Source of the DNA: CAYJKB01 sp964370625
GTDB taxonomy: Bacteria; Bacillota; Clostridia; Oscillospirales; Butyricicoccaceae
DNA: 9,179 nt
Direction: 5' to 3'
Assembly: GCA_964370625.1 (NCBI GenBank)
Contig: CAYJKB010000063.1
Span: 1 to 9,179 of the forward strand
A program made the position numbers and the translations under genes. Positions 8,501-9,179 of this stretch are shown in pieces; positions within the stretch are counted from its first letter, which is position 1, and every line of letters starts with the position of its first letter. Below the pieces are notes generated by a model that saw nothing but the letters and a program-made list of their open reading frames with translations, was not told where the DNA came from and ran no database searches.

Positions 8501-8682
8501 TTGCAAGGATAAAAATCATCATCAAAGTAGTCATAACCATCTGGATGATATTCAGCATCACGTTTCACCCAGCCAGTTAGTGGGATTTTGTGAGTTATCA
8601 TGTGTTTTTCAAGTTGAGCAAACATTTTTTTCGCCCATACGGATAATTGTATATTACCACGTCTTACTTTCATATGTCCCAT
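5554..8682 (-). CDS. Glycoside hydrolase family 38 alpha-mannosidase, cytoplasmic
   Basis: This 1042-aa zinc-dependent retaining alpha-mannosidase should release mannose from alpha-mannosides. There is no signal peptide or membrane segment, so it acts on imported oligosaccharides. A beta-rich N-terminal domain (about 1-245) precedes the GH38 catalytic domain. That domain has GHSHLD (254-259; zinc ligands H257 and D259), the nucleophile D369 in MPDVFGN, the glycine loop GYGDGGSG (457-464) and HRGTFTS (517-523). The segment NQFHDILPGSH (571-581) supplies H574, the likely fourth zinc ligand. The middle and C-terminal beta domains (about 650-1042) complete the fold, and the length is normal for large bacterial members. 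It starts 20 nt after the 87-aa gene. A GAGGGAGAAG site lies 8 nt before the chosen ATG; a second in-frame ATG three codons later is less well spaced. Linkage preference and natural substrate (host N-glycan, yeast mannan or other) cannot be read from the sequence. Confidence 0.96.
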   Translation of the reverse strand: MGHMKVRRGNIQLSVWAKKMFAQLEKHMITHKIPLTGWVKRDAEYHPDGYDYFDDDFYPCNEGDLWGGPNTTSIFKCSFDMPQELDGKEVELFMFTAGEVIVSRDGEYINGVDPNRKTMILTKNAKGGETYNLKLEAYCRSRPDDIRNMDTKDTLVGSVHYFNPPSLIVIDKEMQGLFYDMMALYEAAYASEMEPNIAKLLQDRIQQILAKFPLYECSYEDLKAAIPAIKEFLEKEIYALTPILGKTGEVALVGHSHLDIAYYWTVEQTVQKNARTVMIQLDLMERYPDFIFSHTQAHVYESLEIYYPELFKKVQQKVKEGKWEVVGGMYVEPDCNLISAESFARQIVIGKKYFMEKFGVDCDTAYMPDVFGNNSIMPQILSSGGLKNYVTHKQAVWNDTNPFPYNLFHWKGIDGTKINVCMPPIHFVTWMDTDETIKNFKNNKQKGIHPEMLQLFGYGDGGSGVTEEMLEIRKRQDKLPYIPTQSMKTNSQYLAEAFAHTDKKYPTWEGDLYLEVHRGTFTSKGTLKMHNRRGEFVARSTEMLATMADINGLLPYDASSIENGWKKLLLNQFHDILPGSHIPPVFPEALRAYDVMYSAFGSVCTKAIEALTEAASDDTYTAVNALGGQDAKLVVIPADAWNTAYNALTDGKQTAPVQEQIAADGTTRFVAYVTDLSLLNLATLKAVKVQTKTEMTATETSLETPFYSIKLNENGFVSSLFDKKNDREIVAEGEVLNTWEAYEDRPGSLNAWDILPHFEDHPIDTGVFTNAKVIECGPVSAAIRMERAFGNSKFVQVMRVYADHNRIDFETYCDWNEEEVLLKAAFPLDIKAQSFTTDTTAGGLVQINNKNTTWQQARYEVPCHKWVDLSEGGYGVTIMSDFKYGCDVKDNVVRLSLLKAPIAPDAFSDRHEHRFTYSIVPHAGTWQDAEVDKIAEDLAFPQTLIRGRSAKAISAPFAVCASNIKVAACKMAEDGSGDIVLRLIEVDGKRTKTTLSSEKAIASACQTNILEQKEADAQVNGNDIALEFRANEIKTVRVRLAK

Positions 8683-8702
8683 AATTGTATCTTCTCCCTC
8701 GT

Positions 8703-8966
8703 TTACTTAAAGTAAGGCACATAACTATTAATAGTTACAGCTTCAATTTCGATATTAAGACGTTGCTGTGCTTTAAGAATTAACCATTCTTTAAGACGTC
8801 CTTGTAGAGCTTTCATTGTTGAGTATTCTTGATAAGCTCCAATTGTTAAAACTTTGTTTTCAAAGCTTTCAAATTTAACATATCCACCTTCATACATAGT
8901 AGCATTGCAGATGTCACCATCTATCCAGTCTTTAAGACGTTCAGCTACAGTTTTTGTAGTTTCCAT
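8703..8966 (-). CDS. Small protein of unknown function, first gene of the operon
   Basis: I do not recognise this 87-aa protein. It has no signal peptide, no long hydrophobic segment and one cysteine (C20). By eye it may alternate helix (about 5-17), strands (about 28-45), helix (about 49-69) and strand (about 71-85). A short motif occurs twice, RLKDW (10-14) and RLKEW (57-61), encoded by near-identical DNA. It is judged real because the AAAGGAG at 8977-8983 lies 10 nt before the ATG, it follows the likely promoter directly, and the mannosidase begins only 20 nt after its stop. An out-of-frame ATG seven bases upstream is too close to the ribosome site and would give only about ten codons. The position suggests a role linked to mannoside use, perhaps as an accessory or regulatory protein. 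Nothing in the sequence shows a catalytic function. Confidence 0.75.
   Translation of the reverse strand: METTKTVAERLKDWIDGDICNATMYEGGYVKFESFENKVLTIGAYQEYSTMKALQGRLKEWLILKAQQRLNIEIEAVTINSYVPYFK
8784..8799 (-). repeat. Copy 1 of 16-bp direct repeat within the 87-aa gene
   Basis: The plus strand reads CCATTCTTTAAGACGT. It matches 15 of 16 bases with 8925-8940. It encodes RLKEW, in frame with the other copy 47 codons away. Confidence 0.7.
8925..8940 (-). repeat. Copy 2 of 16-bp direct repeat within the 87-aa gene
   Basis: The plus strand reads CCAGTCTTTAAGACGT. It differs from 8784-8799 at one base, and that base gives Asp instead of Glu (RLKDW). The copies are 141 bp apart, an exact number of codons. 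Confidence 0.7.
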
Positions 8967-9000
8967 ATTGCATAAACTCCTTTAGTGTTTTATTTCCCTC

Positions 9001-9029
9001 ATTATAAGTCAGCCTTATAAAAAAACCTA
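9001..9029 (-). promoter_or_regulatory. Probable operon promoter with weak -35
   Basis: A perfect TATAAT (-10) sits at 9006-9001 on the minus strand. With a 17-bp spacer the -35 would be TAGGTT (9029-9024), which matches TTGACA poorly. Transcription would start near 8994, giving a leader of about 28 nt with the Shine-Dalgarno site close behind. A good -10 with a poor -35 is common at activator-dependent promoters, which fits control by an AraC-type regulator. In AT-rich DNA a TATAAT can occur by chance, and a second box (TATAAG, 9019-9014) overlaps the spacer. Confidence 0.5.
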
Positions 9030-9060
9030 TGCCACAGAGTAAGAAAGTGTGTGTTTTTTT
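9019..9060. repeat. A7C/GT7 interrupted inverted repeat around the -35 region
   Basis: AAAAAAAC (9019-9026) and GTTTTTTT (9053-9060) are perfect 8-base arms 26 bases apart, with a CACA/TGTG pair inside (9033-9036 and 9048-9051). The repeat overlaps the proposed -35 box. It could be a protein-binding site or bent A-tract DNA. The stem is too weak and too long-looped for a confident terminator on the plus strand. Confidence 0.35.
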
Positions 9061-9079
9061 AAGGTATTTCACATAGTTT

Positions 9080-9108
9080 TTGACAGTTTTAAAATCAGCT
9101 AAAATTAT
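9080..9108 (+). promoter_or_regulatory. Possible divergent promoter
   Basis: A perfect TTGACA (9080-9085) is followed after 17 bp by AATTAT (9103-9108), which matches the -10 consensus at 4 of 6 positions. It would drive a gene reading rightward out of the window. The -10 is mediocre and no downstream gene can be seen, so this is tentative. Confidence 0.25.
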
Positions 9109-9120
9109 GCTAGGTTTGCC

Positions 9121-9146
9121 TTCATAAAACTAGCGTTTTGCATGAA
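9121..9146. promoter_or_regulatory. Interrupted palindrome, candidate operator
   Basis: TTCATAAAAC (9121-9130) and GTTTTGCATGAA (9135-9146) are inverted copies of TTCAT-AAAAC around a TAGC centre, with a 2-base insertion in the right arm. It lies about 115 bp upstream of the proposed -10. It does not fit a CcpA cre site or a central-CG LacI-type operator cleanly, because the symmetric arms have an extra base pair at the centre. A dimeric regulator site is the simplest reading; the factor is unknown. Confidence 0.4.
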
Positions 9147-9179
9147 AAAATACAATTATTTTTATAAAATTTGCATTTT

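Noticed and set aside
9121..9146. CcpA cre site reading of the palindrome
   Set aside because: The TGNAARCG core is broken by an extra A, and the symmetry centre is GC/TA rather than the central CG of cre sites.
1..9179. CRISPR arrays, tRNA or rRNA genes, insertion sequences, prophage or toxin-antitoxin genes
   Set aside because: I saw no regularly spaced repeats, transposase or integrase motifs, or RNA gene signatures; the window is almost entirely filled by the six genes.

Overview
The window looks like a catabolic operon from a low-GC Gram-positive bacterium (Bacillota, most likely a Clostridia/Lachnospiraceae-type anaerobe). The reasons are AT-rich DNA, purine-rich Shine-Dalgarno sites ahead of every gene, a YesM/YesN-style histidine kinase and AraC-type response regulator, and a PgcA-like phosphohexomutase. 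Genus cannot be fixed from the sequence alone. All six convincing genes lie on the minus strand, so the operon reads from the right edge to the left edge of the window.

In order of transcription the layout is as follows. (1) A ~210-bp upstream region (8967-9179) has a good -10 box with a poor -35, an interrupted palindrome, an A7/T7 inverted repeat, and a possible outward-facing promoter on the plus strand. (2) An unrecognised 87-aa protein (8703-8966). (3) A 1042-aa cytoplasmic GH38 alpha-mannosidase (5554-8682). (4) A 558-aa alpha-D-phosphohexomutase (3860-5536). (5) A 388-aa divergent member of the uroporphyrinogen decarboxylase / corrinoid methyltransferase superfamily (2681-3847). (6) A two-transmembrane sensor histidine kinase (905-2644). 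(7) After a 109-nt gap, a CheY-AraC response regulator (46-795). The first five genes are separated by only 12-36 nt with no visible terminator, so they are probably co-transcribed. No gene-free stretch exceeds 300 bases.

Proposed working model: the kinase senses an extracellular ligand and phosphorylates the regulator, which activates the operon. Imported alpha-mannosides are trimmed inside the cell by GH38. The mutase connects hexose-1-phosphates and hexose-6-phosphates. The URO-D-like enzyme and the 87-aa protein carry out unknown steps. No transporter, sugar kinase or phosphorylase is in the window; these may lie outside it, for example beyond the possible divergent promoter.

The items most worth following up are the URO-D-like protein, which lacks the usual metal-ligand cysteines yet sits in a mannosidase operon; a perfect 14-bp hairpin inside the start of the mutase gene; the unknown 87-aa lead gene with a short internal repeat; and the palindromic element upstream.
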